Position numbers and translations under genes: made by a program. Shown here in pieces: positions 49,228 to 60,756 of a stretch of 64,000 nucleotides of DNA. Within the stretch, counting starts at the first letter, position 1; each line of letters begins with the position of its first letter. The DNA lies in contig JAEZRH010000172.1 of NCBI GenBank assembly GCA_023412845.1, positions 1 to 64,000 of the forward strand, given 5' to 3'. The DNA comes from Bacillota bacterium (GTDB lineage Bacteria; Bacillota; Clostridia; Oscillospirales; Acutalibacteraceae). A model generated the notes under the pieces. That model saw only the letters and a list, made by a program, of their open reading frames with translations, made no database searches and was not told the DNA's origin.

Positions 49228-50391
49228 GTGGACAATATCAAGATATCGAAAAATCATATCCAGGCGCTGATCGCCCTGTTCATCTCCGGCAGTTCCCTGG
49301 TCACCGGCGGTCTGACCGACGCAAAGCAGGACACCTGGCTTTGCATCGTGGCGGCCTATCTGCTGAGCATCCCGCTGTGCTGGCTGTTCGCTTCGCTGGT
49401 GAAGCTCCCGAAAGACCGAAGCTTTTTCGACGGGATTATCCAGGTCTGCGGCAAAATTCCGGGCAGGATTCTCTGTTTTCTGTACGCGCTCAACGCCGTT
49501 CACCTGTGCGGGCAGAACGTCCGCATCCTGGTGGAATTCATCCACGACGTGAACATGACGGAGACGCCGCTGGCCGCGATTCTCGCCTGCGTGATCGCCA
49601 CGGCTATCTACGTGATAAGGAACCGCGTCTATGTGCTGGCTCGCCTTGCCAGATTCGCCCTGCCGCTTTTTATCCTTTCCGTTGCCCTGACCATCCTGCT
49701 CTCCTTGCAGATTATGGATTTCTCGAACATGCTTCCCATTCTCCACTCGGACTTCCAGCCGATGGTTTCCGGCACCGTGGAGTATTTCTCTCTCGCTTTC
49801 GGGGAGCTGGTGTTCTGCCTGCCGCTGCTGGGGGCGATCGACCATCAGGAGACAGTCCTTCCGGTCCTTTTAAAAGGGTCCCTGATTGGATTCCTTCTCC
49901 TGCTGGCCATCAGCCTGCGGAATCTTCTCGTCCTCGGGTATGCCAACGGCATTTATATGTTTCCCTCCTATACCGCGGTGAGTATCATCTCCATCGGGGA
50001 TTTCTTCAACCGTGTCGAAGTCCTTATCGGCATTAATTTACTTCTCACAGGGTTCTTCAAGGTCTGTGTCCTGCTTTTCTCCTCCTGCAAGTCGTTTTCC
50101 ACCGCCCTCGGCCTTCAGGACTACGAACCGCTTGCGGGCGCTTGCGGCATATTGGTCCTGTCGATAGCGCTCCTGATCTTCTGCAACACGGAGGAAATGT
50201 TCGGCTGGTCGAAATACTTCGCGGCTTTTTCGCTTCCGCTGCAGCTTTTTGTTCCGGCCATTCTGCTGATTATCGGTAAAATCCGGTGCCGCATGCACCC
50301 GGAGAGCAAGTCGAAGGCGCCGAAGCCCGGGCCGTCCCGCCGGAAACAGACCCCGCCGGGCCGCCGCGCCGGAGAATCCCAGACGCAATAA
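49228..50391 (+). CDS. gerB: Spore germinant receptor B subunit (permease-like), copy 2
   Basis: A 387-residue second GerB permease, clearly paralogous to copy 1: both share the ALIALFISGSSLVTGG-type opening, the KQDTWLCIVAAYLLSIP segment and LLAISLRNLLVLGYANG. The start is a GTG with GGAAAGGG seven bases upstream. The C-terminal tail (about 355-387) is basic and Pro-rich. Two B subunits in one operon may allow alternative receptors with one A-C pair and different germinant ranges. A strong terminator follows. Confidence 0.92.
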   Translation: MDNIKISKNHIQALIALFISGSSLVTGGLTDAKQDTWLCIVAAYLLSIPLCWLFASLVKLPKDRSFFDGIIQVCGKIPGRILCFLYALNAVHLCGQNVRILVEFIHDVNMTETPLAAILACVIATAIYVIRNRVYVLARLARFALPLFILSVALTILLSLQIMDFSNMLPILHSDFQPMVSGTVEYFSLAFGELVFCLPLLGAIDHQETVLPVLLKGSLIGFLLLLAISLRNLLVLGYANGIYMFPSYTAVSIISIGDFFNRVEVLIGINLLLTGFFKVCVLLFSSCKSFSTALGLQDYEPLAGACGILVLSIALLIFCNTEEMFGWSKYFAAFSLPLQLFVPAILLIIGKIRCRMHPESKSKAPKPGPSRRKQTPPGRRAGESQTQ

Positions 50392-50401
50392 TCTGCAGCC
50401 G

Positions 50402-50433
50402 TCTTCCGAAGAATCTTCTTCGGAAGATTTTTT
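50402..50433 (+). terminator. Intrinsic terminator of the ger operon
   Basis: TCTTCCGAAGAA / TTCTTCGGAAGA with a two-base loop, then T6. Confidence 0.9.
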
Positions 50434-50530
50434 ATTCGGCCGCGGACAAAACCCGTTCCAGCCGGGCTTGCCGGCGGCGGCCCGCCTCCCTCATTGTTCA
50501 CAAATTTTCTTTATTTTTCAATACCGCTAT

Positions 50531-50587
50531 GTTATAATGTTTGAATGTGGATTAAAACCGTTGGGAATCCGTCGAAGGGCGGATTCC
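50531..50587 (+). promoter_or_regulatory. secA promoter (extended -10) and leader hairpin
   Basis: TGT-TATAAT (TATAAT at 50533-50538) is an extended -10 without a good -35. The leader holds GGAATCCG...GCGGATTCC (about 50565-50587). A further ATTCCC copy before the ribosome site allows alternative pairing with the same GGGAATC. Confidence 0.5.
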
Positions 50588-50609
50588 ATGATTCCCTGAG
50601 GTGAATTAC

Positions 50610-53366
<2,757 letters not shown>

Positions 53367-53480
53367 TCGGCGCAGGCAATGCCTGTTTCGCCCCGCCGTA
53401 CAGCACGGCAAAAGTGAACAGCTGATTTTAGCGGGAGTGTCAAAGACATTTCCCGCTTTTTCTGCACAAAACAACCGACA
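53367..53480. repeat. Stop-proximal repeat after secA
   Basis: CAGGCAATGCCTG (53373-53385) begins seven bases after the stop. Then come CGCCCCGCC and GCGGGAGTGTCAAAGACA (53431-53448) with TTCCCGC, closely matching the 26962 copy. The rest of the gap to 53630 is GC-rich without a gene. Confidence 0.6.
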
Positions 53481-53630
53481 GAACGGCGCCGCCGTGCAAA
53501 AGCCCGCTCGTCCCACGGGGCGATTCAAAACGGAATCCGCCTGAAAATCGAATCTCAAAACACAGCGGGCGCAGCCTGCCCGAAAGCATGGGCCTACGTC
53601 GGGCCGAATCGGACTTTTCCGCAAAAAAGA

Positions 53631-53666
53631 AAGCTAAGGATTCCGGAAAATCCTTAGCTTCTTTCT
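53631..53666. terminator. Terminator between secA and the phosphohexomutase gene
   Basis: AAGCTAAGGATT / AATCCTTAGCTT stem with loop CCGGAA, flanked by AAAAAAG and CTTTCT, so usable in both directions. Confidence 0.75.
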
Positions 53667-53803
53667 ATACAGACTTTGCCTTCGGAGGACGGTTTGCAAA
53701 TCCACGGCCAACACCCATGACCCTGCGGGAGACCGCGTTTTCTGTATATCTAAGTGTATTATAATAATTCACTCAGATTTTGTCAACCGGTTTTTGCTAT
53801 TTC

Positions 53804-55504
53804 TCATTTTTGGATTCCGAGAAGCACCGGAACCGAACCGCGCAGTTTGGCAATCGCGGCGAGGGAAGCGGACTTGTCGGCCCCCTTCGCAGACAGGTAG
53901 ACCTTGATCTTCGGCTCCGTGCCGCTGGGGCGCACAATGGCCTTGCTGCCGCCCGCCAGCCGGTACTCCAGAACATTGGACTTCGGCAGATCGATTTCAG
54001 CCGTCTTTTCGCCGTCGTACCGCCGGGACGCCTCGTAGTCGCTCCAGCCGACGACCGCCGCTTCCGCGATCTCAGCGGGCGGGTTCCTGCGCAGGGAATC
54101 CATGATGCTCCCCATGCGGATCATCCCGTCTTCGCCCTCGAAGCCGAAGTTCATCAGGTCGTTTTCATAATACCCGTACTGCCGGTAGAGCGCGTCCATC
54201 GCATCCACAAGCGTCAGGCCCTTCCGCTTGTAGTAATGCGCCATCTGGCAGATGAGCATGCTGGCGTCAACGGCGTCCTTGTCGCGCACATATCCGCCGG
54301 AAAGGTAGCCGTAGCTCTCCTCAAAACCGAACACATACCGGTCGGCGCTCCCTTTTTCCTCCAGGTCGGCGATCTGGTCGCCGATGTACTTGAAGCCCGT
54401 CAGCACGCGGCGCAACTCGATGCCGTAATGCTCGGCGACGGGCGTCGCCATGTCCGTGCTGACGATGGTCGTAACGGCCACGGGGTCTTTCGGCAGGGTG
54501 CCGCGCTCGCCGCGGCAGCGGACGATGAAGTCGAGCAGCAGCACGCCGACTTCGTTGCCGGTCATCAGGACATACTGGCCGTTCTGCCTTACGGCGATGC
54601 CGCAGCGGTCGCAGTCCGGATCGGTCGCGACGAGGAGGTCCGGCTTCACTTTTTCGCTGAGCTCAAGGCCCTTCTGCAGCGCCTCGCGGATCTCCGGATT
54701 CGGGAACGGGCAGGTCGTGAAATTACCGTCCGGGAACTCCTGCTCAGGGACCACGGCCACGTCCTTCACGCCGATCCTGTCAAGAATTCTTGTGACGCAG
54801 ACGCGGCCCGTGCCGTTGAGCGGGGTGTAGACCACGCTGAGGCCGTCGCACGGCTCCTCAAAGGCGCGCTGCTTCATCACCGCGTCGAGGAAACGGTCGA
54901 TCACTTCGTCGGGGATATAGTCGATCAGCCCGTTTTTGACGGCTTCGTCGAAATCCGTGCGCTGCACGCCGCTGAAAATGTCTAGGCTGTTGATCTCGGT
55001 GAGAACGTCGTCGGCCATTTTGAGCGTGATCTGGCATCCGTCGGAACCGTAGGCCTTGTATCCGTTGTATTTGGCGGGGTTATGGCTCGCCGTCACGCAG
55101 ATGCCGGCGTCGCAGTGCAGGTAGCGCACCGCCCAGGAAAGCGTGGGCGTCGGGGAGAGCCACGGGTAGATGTGCGCATGGATTCCGTTCGCCGCAAGGA
55201 CCGCCGCCGCCTGCTTTGCAAACAGGTCGGACTTGATGCGGCTGTCATACGCAATGGCGACCGACGGATGGTCCGCGTGCTTATTCAGATAATTCGCAAG
55301 GCCCTGCGTCGCCTTGCGGACCGTGTAGACGTTCATGCGGTTGGTGCCGGCGCCGATCACGCCGCGCAGGCCGCCCGTGCCGAACTCCAGGTTGCGGTAG
55401 AACCGGTCGTTGATCTCTTCCGGTTTGTCCTTTATGCTTTCCAGTTCTTCCGTAAGGTCCGGGTCGTCAAGTCCGGCGCTCAGCCATCTTTCGTATTCGG
55501 TCAT
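53804..55504 (-). CDS. Phosphoglucomutase/phosphomannomutase
   Basis: A 566-residue alpha-D-phosphohexomutase. TASHNPAKYNGYK has the phosphorylated serine, DPDCDRCG the metal-binding loop, FGFEESYGYL the sugar-binding loop and RPSGTEPKIK the phosphate loop. It interconverts glucose 1-phosphate and glucose 6-phosphate (or the mannose forms), linking glgP and the gal operon to glycolysis. The ATG at 55504 or TTG at 55510 is the start; the ribosome site is weak. Confidence 0.93.
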   Translation of the reverse strand: MTEYERWLSAGLDDPDLTEELESIKDKPEEINDRFYRNLEFGTGGLRGVIGAGTNRMNVYTVRKATQGLANYLNKHADHPSVAIAYDSRIKSDLFAKQAAAVLAANGIHAHIYPWLSPTPTLSWAVRYLHCDAGICVTASHNPAKYNGYKAYGSDGCQITLKMADDVLTEINSLDIFSGVQRTDFDEAVKNGLIDYIPDEVIDRFLDAVMKQRAFEEPCDGLSVVYTPLNGTGRVCVTRILDRIGVKDVAVVPEQEFPDGNFTTCPFPNPEIREALQKGLELSEKVKPDLLVATDPDCDRCGIAVRQNGQYVLMTGNEVGVLLLDFIVRCRGERGTLPKDPVAVTTIVSTDMATPVAEHYGIELRRVLTGFKYIGDQIADLEEKGSADRYVFGFEESYGYLSGGYVRDKDAVDASMLICQMAHYYKRKGLTLVDAMDALYRQYGYYENDLMNFGFEGEDGMIRMGSIMDSLRRNPPAEIAEAAVVGWSDYEASRRYDGEKTAEIDLPKSNVLEYRLAGGSKAIVRPSGTEPKIKVYLSAKGADKSASLAAIAKLRGSVPVLLGIQK

Positions 55505-55643
55505 ATGCAAATCATCACTCTTTTCAGCAAAAATAAAAGAATTTCCACTAAAATCCGGAAAAAGAAGCGCGGCGCCGTACGGAGCGCAGAAGGCGCTTAC
55601 AAATTTCCAATTTTAGATTATCATTTTCGTTCCCCGGTGTCAA

Positions 55644-56108
55644 TCAGATTTTGACAATGTTGGTCACGATCCCGGCGGGAGAAATATCCAGCGTGCCGTA
55701 TGTTCCGTAGCTGCCGTTCAGGCTGCCGGGATTCATGATGTACAGCCCGTCCTCATAATAGGTGAACGCCTCGTGCGTATGACCGTACAGCAGCACGTCC
55801 GCCTTGTTGTCGCGCGCGGCGGAAATCGCGGGGTACATGGTCAGCTTCACGTTATAAGTATAACCGTGGGTGTAAAAAATATTTTTATCCGCAAGCCTCG
55901 CCAGTCCTTCGGTTGGGAGCGCGCTGCCCCAGTCGCAGTTGCCGCGGACGAGCAGGAACGTTTTTCCGGGGAAATCCGTCTTCATATCCTCCGCCTCTTC
56001 AGCGCCGTCGCCCAGGTGGATGACGGTCTCCGCCTTCGGCTGGCTCAGAATGGCCTTCCGCAGCGCGGCGCGGTCGCGGTGTGTGTCGGAAACAACCAGA
56101 ATTCGCAA
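55644..56108 (-). CDS. Metallophosphoesterase, YfcE/MJ0936 type
   Basis: A 154-residue calcineurin-like phosphodiesterase. VVSDTHRD gives the first metal ligands, HLGDGAEE the bridging Asp, VRGNCDW the GNC(H/D) block and LLYGHTHEAF the final GHTH ligands. NPGSLNGSYGTYG is the YfcE signature. Its natural substrate is not known; family members split phosphodiesters. It starts with TTG, seven bases after GGAGG. Confidence 0.9.
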   Translation of the reverse strand: MRILVVSDTHRDRAALRKAILSQPKAETVIHLGDGAEEAEDMKTDFPGKTFLLVRGNCDWGSALPTEGLARLADKNIFYTHGYTYNVKLTMYPAISAARDNKADVLLYGHTHEAFTYYEDGLYIMNPGSLNGSYGTYGTLDISPAGIVTNIVKI

Positions 56109-56197
56109 TAAAAAGCCTCCTTGCCCGCTTTCCCGGCAGGCTATTCTTTTTCATATCTTTTCCTTACACGGCATAGTATATATCCGAGGTGATAAAC

Positions 56198-56371
56198 ATG
56201 CAAGACTTTGCCGACAGCAAACAGCCGCTGATTGATTCCCTCATGAAGAAGCTGAGCCCGGAGGATAAGAAAAAGGTTGAGTCGCTCCTTTCGGACAAAG
56301 CCGCCTGCCAGGAAATTTTGAATACGCCGGAGGCGCAGAAACTCATCCGCGACCTGACGGGAGGAAAATAA
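56198..56371 (+). CDS. Small helical protein, first of a three-gene set
   Basis: A 57-residue charged helical protein (QPLIDSLMKKLSPEDKKKVESLLSDK then ILNTPEAQKLIRDLTGGK). GAGGTGA lies just before the ATG at 56198; a GTG at 56189 is weaker. It ends exactly where the next gene begins. I know of no function; the helix-linker-helix layout resembles a small adaptor. Confidence 0.6.
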   Translation: MQDFADSKQPLIDSLMKKLSPEDKKKVESLLSDKAACQEILNTPEAQKLIRDLTGGK

Positions 56372-56797
56372 ATGGATGACCTCGGCTCCAGGCTGAACGG
56401 GGTCCTGAACGACCCGAAAAGCATGGAGAAAATCAGGAACCTCGCGGCCATGCTGGGGCTGGATTCTTCCTCCGGAAGCGGGTCGGCCCCGGCACCCGCG
56501 CCTCCCCCCGACATGCCGCCCTCCGTGCAGGAAGCCGTTCCGCCTGTGGTGGAAAGCCCTTCCGCGGGGCTTTCGGCCCTTTCGGGCCTGCAGCAGCTGG
56601 ACCCGCAGATGCTGGGTATCATTATGAAGATCATGCCCGCCCTTTCAAGCTTCCGGCAGGAAGACGACGCCACGCGCCTGCTGCGGGCGATGCGGCCGTT
56701 CCTCGGTGAAGCCCGCCGCAAAAAGCTGGACGAATCCCTCCGGCTGATGCAGCTCGTGCGCATGGTTCCGCTGCTGAAAAAAGGCGGTTTATTCTGA
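56372..56797 (+). CDS. Hypothetical protein, second of a three-gene set
   Basis: A 141-residue protein with an N-terminal helix (GSRLNGVLNDPKSMEKIRNLAAMLG), a Pro/Ala/Ser-rich linker (about 35-65) and a C-terminal helical part (LDPQMLGIIMKIMPALSSF then LLRAMRPFLGEARRKKLDES). The first part echoes the 57-residue neighbour (short helices with a Pro between). GGAGG lies before the ATG. No membrane segment and no family I can name. Confidence 0.6.
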   Translation: MDDLGSRLNGVLNDPKSMEKIRNLAAMLGLDSSSGSGSAPAPAPPPDMPPSVQEAVPPVVESPSAGLSALSGLQQLDPQMLGIIMKIMPALSSFRQEDDATRLLRAMRPFLGEARRKKLDESLRLMQLVRMVPLLKKGGLF

Positions 56798-56805
56798 GGT
56801 GAATT

Positions 56806-57219
56806 ATGGCGGATAACACGGGTCTGGAACGCTCCGAACTCAACCGGCTCCAGCAGGAGGCGATCCGGCGCGCGCGCGAAATGCAGGCGCGGGCGCAGAT
56901 CCCGTCCTCTTACGCGCCGCGCGCGGCGCAGGGCGGTGCGGTGCGTCCCGACCCGCAGGAAGAGGAAGCGCCTCCGCCGCCGCAGCCCAGGGACTCGCCT
57001 CCACCCGCGCCTCGGGAACAGCCCGAGGCACCGGCGCCAGCGCCGCCGCGGGCGCCGCCTTCCTCTCCGGCAGATTCGTTTTTCGGCGGCATATCGGGTT
57101 CGCTCGATTTTCTGCTCAAAGACTCCGAGCGCTCCATGATCCTGATTCTTCTGCTGATCCTGATGGAGGAAAAAGCGGATACCTCGCTCATCTTCGCAAT
57201 GATGTACCTGCTGATCTAG
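56806..57219 (+). CDS. Hypothetical Pro-rich protein with hydrophobic tail, third of the set
   Basis: A 137-residue protein: a basic helix (RSELNRLQQEAIRRAREMQARAQ), a Pro/Ala/Glu-rich linker (about 35-88), and a conserved-looking hydrophobic end (LDFLLKDSERSMILILLLIL, then EEKADTSLIFAMMYLLI). The last part is too short to be a normal two-helix anchor but could insert in a membrane. The repeat palindrome GCAGGCACAGCCTGC starts on the base after the TAG. Unknown function. Confidence 0.6.
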   Translation: MADNTGLERSELNRLQQEAIRRAREMQARAQIPSSYAPRAAQGGAVRPDPQEEEAPPPPQPRDSPPPAPREQPEAPAPAPPRAPPSSPADSFFGGISGSLDFLLKDSERSMILILLLILMEEKADTSLIFAMMYLLI

Positions 57220-57480
57220 GCAGGCACAGCCTGCGCTTACGGCCCGCCATTCGGCGGGAGAAAACGAATCGCTTTATCCTGGCGGGACGGCATTTGACCG
57301 CTCCCGCGGACACGGTCCGTTTCGGCCCGCCATAGGGCATAAAGGAATAGAATCGCTTATTTCGGCGGGACGGCCTTTAGCCGCTCCCGCCGAATTTAAT
57401 TTTAAGCTATCGGGAATTGACTTTAAAACAGTCTCACGCCCAACCCGCTGGCGCAGCGTTTACGCTGCCGTGCGGATGGC
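57220..57480. repeat. Composite repeat between the three-gene set and the 57460 gene
   Basis: GCAGGCACAGCCTGC (57220-57234), a GGCCCGCC...GGCGGGA pair, two GGCGGGACGGC...CCGCTCCCGC hairpins (about 57280-57306 and 57362-57392), CGGACACGGTCCG (57307-57319) and GCAGCGTTTACGCTGC (57453-57468). The last holds the stop codon of the 57460 gene. Confidence 0.7.
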
Positions 57481-58557
57481 GTAGATGTATTCCTTCTTAT
57501 TCGACGGGTCGGTCTTAAGGACATACTCCATCACCTTGGCAGGAGTCGGCGCCGCGGACGAGACGGACGAGGACTGCGCCCGCGTGGGGTCGCTCGGCGG
57601 AATGTACCCGACGCGCAGCACCGTGGAATCCCCTTCCGTGCGGACGCTTTGCGTATAGGGCACATAGGTGCTGTCGAGCGAATACAGCGCCACGTGGAAC
57701 TGCGCCTTTGCCGCGTCGTACTCGAAGAACGTTTCCTCCGTCGGATTTTTGGGCTGCAGCGCACAGTCCGGGCCGAACAGTTCGCGGCAGGCGTCCGCCA
57801 CGTCGCCGAGCGGCACGATGGTACGGCCCGCGTCGTCGTAGCTTGTATAGTTCGCTCCTTCCGCCGTCATGGTCTGCCAGAGGGACGCGTTCAGCACGAA
57901 ATCCGGGTCCGCCTTGTCGGGCGAAGCGAACGGTTTGGGGTCCTGCGCCACGACGACGGTCAGGAACTTGTCGTAAGCGCGCAGGCGGCTGTCGTCCGTC
58001 AGACGCGCGTGGATGGCCGTCCCGATGGACGTCGCGACGTAGCCTACGCCGATCAGAGCAAAAATCAGCACAAGCGCTCCGACAAAGATGCCGTAACGGT
58101 ATTTCCCCTTTTTCTTCGGGCGCGCAGAAACAGGAAGCGGCGCCGAGGCGGCCTCGTCCCATTTTGTGAGCATCCGCTCGCCGTCCGCGCGGTCCGCGGG
58201 CGGCAGAAAATCGTCGATCTCCGTATCGTTGTCCATCCGGTCCGCAACAGGCTGTGCCTGTTGCCGCGGCCCGCCGTGGGGCGCGGAGGAAACGGACGGC
58301 TCATCCCGGTGGGACGGCCTTTTTCCCGTTCCCGCCGAAATTTTGGTCTGTACGGGAGCATCTCCTGACTGTCCGGGCACAGGGGACTTCCCGGCCTCAG
58401 AAAACTTACGCCCGGTCGTGGATGCAGCGTTTACGCTGCCGGGCACAGAGGGCTTCCGGTTTTCAGCGGGCTTACGCCCGGCCGTACGTGCGGGTTTAGC
58501 CTGCCGGTAATCGGCGGAAAATTCCGGAATGCCGCCGTCTTTTTCGTTTGTGCTCAC
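57460..58557 (-). CDS. Membrane-anchored protein with repeat-encoded N-terminal region
   Basis: A 365-residue protein with no family I can name. The GTG start at 58557 has GGAGG seven bases upstream. Residues 1-15 are ordinary. Residues about 16-103 are low-complexity (Lys, Arg, Pro, Ser, Gly) and are encoded by a composite copy of the dispersed repeat (58248-58510). Residues about 104-155 are acidic (MDNDTEIDDFLPPADRADG), then comes one membrane helix (GIFVGALVLIFALIGVGYVA) and an extracytoplasmic domain to the end. The last codons and stop also lie in a repeat palindrome. It follows proA by 16 bases. Confidence 0.65.
   Translation of the reverse strand: MSTNEKDGGIPEFSADYRQAKPARTAGRKPAENRKPSVPGSVNAASTTGRKFSEAGKSPVPGQSGDAPVQTKISAGTGKRPSHRDEPSVSSAPHGGPRQQAQPVADRMDNDTEIDDFLPPADRADGERMLTKWDEAASAPLPVSARPKKKGKYRYGIFVGALVLIFALIGVGYVATSIGTAIHARLTDDSRLRAYDKFLTVVVAQDPKPFASPDKADPDFVLNASLWQTMTAEGANYTSYDDAGRTIVPLGDVADACRELFGPDCALQPKNPTEETFFEYDAAKAQFHVALYSLDSTYVPYTQSVRTEGDSTVLRVGYIPPSDPTRAQSSSVSSAAPTPAKVMEYVLKTDPSNKKEYIYAIRTAA
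58248..58510. repeat. Composite repeat inside a coding region
   Basis: Modules in plus-strand order: CAGGCTGTGCCTG, a GCGGCCCGCC arm, a GGTGGGACGGCC...CCCGTTCCCGCC hairpin, GACTGTCCGGGCA (58367-58379), TTACGCCCGGTCG (58406-58418), GCAGCGTTTACGCTGC (58424-58439), TTACGCCCGGCCG (58472-58484) and GCGGGTTTAGCCTGC. All recur in intergenic regions. No stop codon interrupts the reading frame of the 57460 gene. Confidence 0.75.
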
Positions 58558-58573
58558 GGCCTGCCTCCGAACA

Positions 58574-59818
58574 CTATCGTATTTGCCCGCTGCCGGTGAC
58601 AATGAATTTCGTCGTGGTCAGTTCCGCGGCGCCCATCGGCCCGCGGGCGTGCAGCTTCTGCGTGGAAATGCCGATCTCGGCCCCAAGGCCGAATACGCCG
58701 CCGTCGGTAAAACGCGTGGAAGCGTTGACGTACACCGCCGACGAGTCCACCTCCTGCGTGAAGCGCCGGGCGTTCGCGTAGCTTTCCGTCACGATCGCCT
58801 CGCTGTGCCCGCTCGAGTATTTCGCGATGTGCGCGATCGCCTCGTCCAGACTGTCCACGACCCTCACCGCCAGGATATAGTCGAGATATTCCGTGGCCCA
58901 GTCCTCTTCCGACGCCGGCACGATCTGAGATCCCAGGATGGCGCGCGTGCGGGGACAGCCGCGCAGCTCCACATGCTTTTCGTCGAGCCGCTTTTTGACA
59001 GCGGGCAGGAACCGCTCCGCGATATCCCTATGCACCAGCAGCGTCTCCTCCGCGTTACAGACGGAGGGCCGCGACGTCTTCGCGTTGAACACAATCTCCG
59101 CCGCCATGCCAATATCCGCCGAATCGTCCACATAGACGTGGCAGTTGCCCCAGCCGGTCTCAATGACAGGCACGCGGGCGTTTTCGACGACGGCGCGGAT
59201 GAGGTCCCTGCCGCCGCGGGGGATCAGCACGTCGAGGTATCTGGTCATGCGCATCAGCGCCTGCGCCGACTCGTGGGACGTATCCTTCACAAGCTGCACG
59301 CAGTCCGCAGGCAGGCTCTCCTGCGCGAGAGCACCGCGCAGAACGGCTTCGACCGCCTCATTCGTGCGCAGGGCCTCCCTGCCGCCCCGCAGGATGACGG
59401 AGCTGCCCGCCTTGATGCAGATGGCCGCCGCGTCTGCCGTCACGTTCGGGCGCGCTTCATAGATGATGCCGATCACGCCGAGCGGTACGCGGACCTTTTC
59501 GATCTTCAGGCCGTTGGGTGCTACGGAGCCGGAGACCACCTGCCCCACAGGGTCCGTCTGGGCCGCGACCTCGCGCAGGCCCTTCGCCATGCCCGTGACG
59601 CGCTCCCGGCTGAGGGCAAGGCGGTCCAGCAGCGGCGCGGACATGCCCGCGCTCCGCGCCGACTCCATATCCTCCGCGTTCGCGGCGAGGATCGCGTCGC
59701 AGGACCGCTCCAGTCCGTCCGCGGCGCGGAGCAGCGCGGCGTCTTTTTTCCGCCCGCCCTCGGCAAGCGCGCGCGAAGCCTGCTTTGCCTTTTCGCCCAT
59801 CCAGGTAAGATCCGTCAT
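58574..59818 (-). CDS. proA: Gamma-glutamyl phosphate reductase
   Basis: A 414-residue NADPH-dependent aldehyde dehydrogenase-type enzyme, second step of proline synthesis. VPLGVIGIIYEARPNVTADAA and LIPRGGRDLIRAVVEN are the family signatures, and SRPSVCNAEETLLV contains the catalytic cysteine. GLGAEIGISTQKLHARGPMG closes the domain. I chose the ATG at 59818 because GGGAGG lies just upstream. It is downstream of proB in the same operon. Confidence 0.97.
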   Translation of the reverse strand: MTDLTWMGEKAKQASRALAEGGRKKDAALLRAADGLERSCDAILAANAEDMESARSAGMSAPLLDRLALSRERVTGMAKGLREVAAQTDPVGQVVSGSVAPNGLKIEKVRVPLGVIGIIYEARPNVTADAAAICIKAGSSVILRGGREALRTNEAVEAVLRGALAQESLPADCVQLVKDTSHESAQALMRMTRYLDVLIPRGGRDLIRAVVENARVPVIETGWGNCHVYVDDSADIGMAAEIVFNAKTSRPSVCNAEETLLVHRDIAERFLPAVKKRLDEKHVELRGCPRTRAILGSQIVPASEEDWATEYLDYILAVRVVDSLDEAIAHIAKYSSGHSEAIVTESYANARRFTQEVDSSAVYVNASTRFTDGGVFGLGAEIGISTQKLHARGPMGAAELTTTKFIVTGSGQIR

Positions 59819-59914
59819 AATAACCTCCCGCCAAGCTGCCGGCGCTCCCGGGCGCTTTGCGCCCCGATATTTACCGGCACCCGGCCGTCTCAGCACTGCT
59901 CTCTTTCCCTTTTT

Positions 59915-60721
59915 TCATTGTATACCCTTCTGCGCGCCGAAAACTGTCCCAATCTGTACCCCTTCGAAAAGGTCGTACAGCTTCTCCGGAATGGCGCCGC
60001 TCATCACGCAGCAGGTGATGCCCGCTTCGTTCGCGGAGGCGGCCGCCTCCACCTTGGTGTGCATGCCGCCCGTGCCCCGGCTCGAGCCTCTGCCGCCCGC
60101 CAGCGCGCGGATTTCCTCCGTCACGCACGGCACGAATGGGATACGCTTCGCGTCCGGCTCCTGCGAGGGGTTTTTGTCGTAGAGGCCGTCGATGTCCGTC
60201 AGGATGACGAGCAGGTCCGCCCCGATCAGCTTTGCCACGATGGCGGAAAGCGTGTCGTTGTCGCCGATCTGCGCGCCTTCCAGCTCGTCAACGGCGACGG
60301 TGTCGTTCTCGTTCACAACGGGGATGATCCCCATCTTGAGCAGCTCCGCGAACGTGTTCTGGGTGTTCGTGCGGTTGCGGTCGTTCACGATCACATCCCC
60401 GGTCAGCAGCACCTGCGCCACGGTACAGTTGTACTCGCCGAAAAATTTATCGTAGATGAACATCAGCTCGCACTGGCCCACGGCGGCGACCGCCTGCTTC
60501 TTTTCCGTCTCCTGCGGCCGTTGCGCAAGTCCCAGTTTGCCCACTCCCACGCCGATGGCTCCGGACGTGACGAGTACGATCTCCCTGCCCGAGTTCTGCA
60601 GGTCCGAAAGCACCTTGCACAGGCGCTCCACCCTGCGCAGATTCAGCTTTCCGTTTTCATAGGTCAGTGTCGAGGTTCCCACCTTGACGACGATCCGTTT
60701 GGCCTGTGTGATTGCCGACAT
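59915..60721 (-). CDS. proB: Glutamate 5-kinase (without PUA domain)
   Basis: A 268-residue amino-acid kinase for the first step of proline synthesis. RIVVKVGTSTLTYENGK, VTSGAIGVGVGKL, VVNENDTVAVDEL and the GTGGMHTKVEAA segment are conserved. The C-terminal PUA domain of E. coli ProB is missing, as in other short Firmicute forms; the PUA affects proline feedback and oligomerisation, so regulation may differ. The ATG at 60721 abuts AGGGAG, so the precise start (or a GTG at 60751) is uncertain. It lies about 100 bases before proA. Confidence 0.95.
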   Translation of the reverse strand: MSAITQAKRIVVKVGTSTLTYENGKLNLRRVERLCKVLSDLQNSGREIVLVTSGAIGVGVGKLGLAQRPQETEKKQAVAAVGQCELMFIYDKFFGEYNCTVAQVLLTGDVIVNDRNRTNTQNTFAELLKMGIIPVVNENDTVAVDELEGAQIGDNDTLSAIVAKLIGADLLVILTDIDGLYDKNPSQEPDAKRIPFVPCVTEEIRALAGGRGSSRGTGGMHTKVEAAASANEAGITCCVMSGAIPEKLYDLFEGVQIGTVFGAQKGIQ

Positions 60722-60756
60722 CTCCCTTATCCTGCCTTTCGCGCGGTACACGCGCC

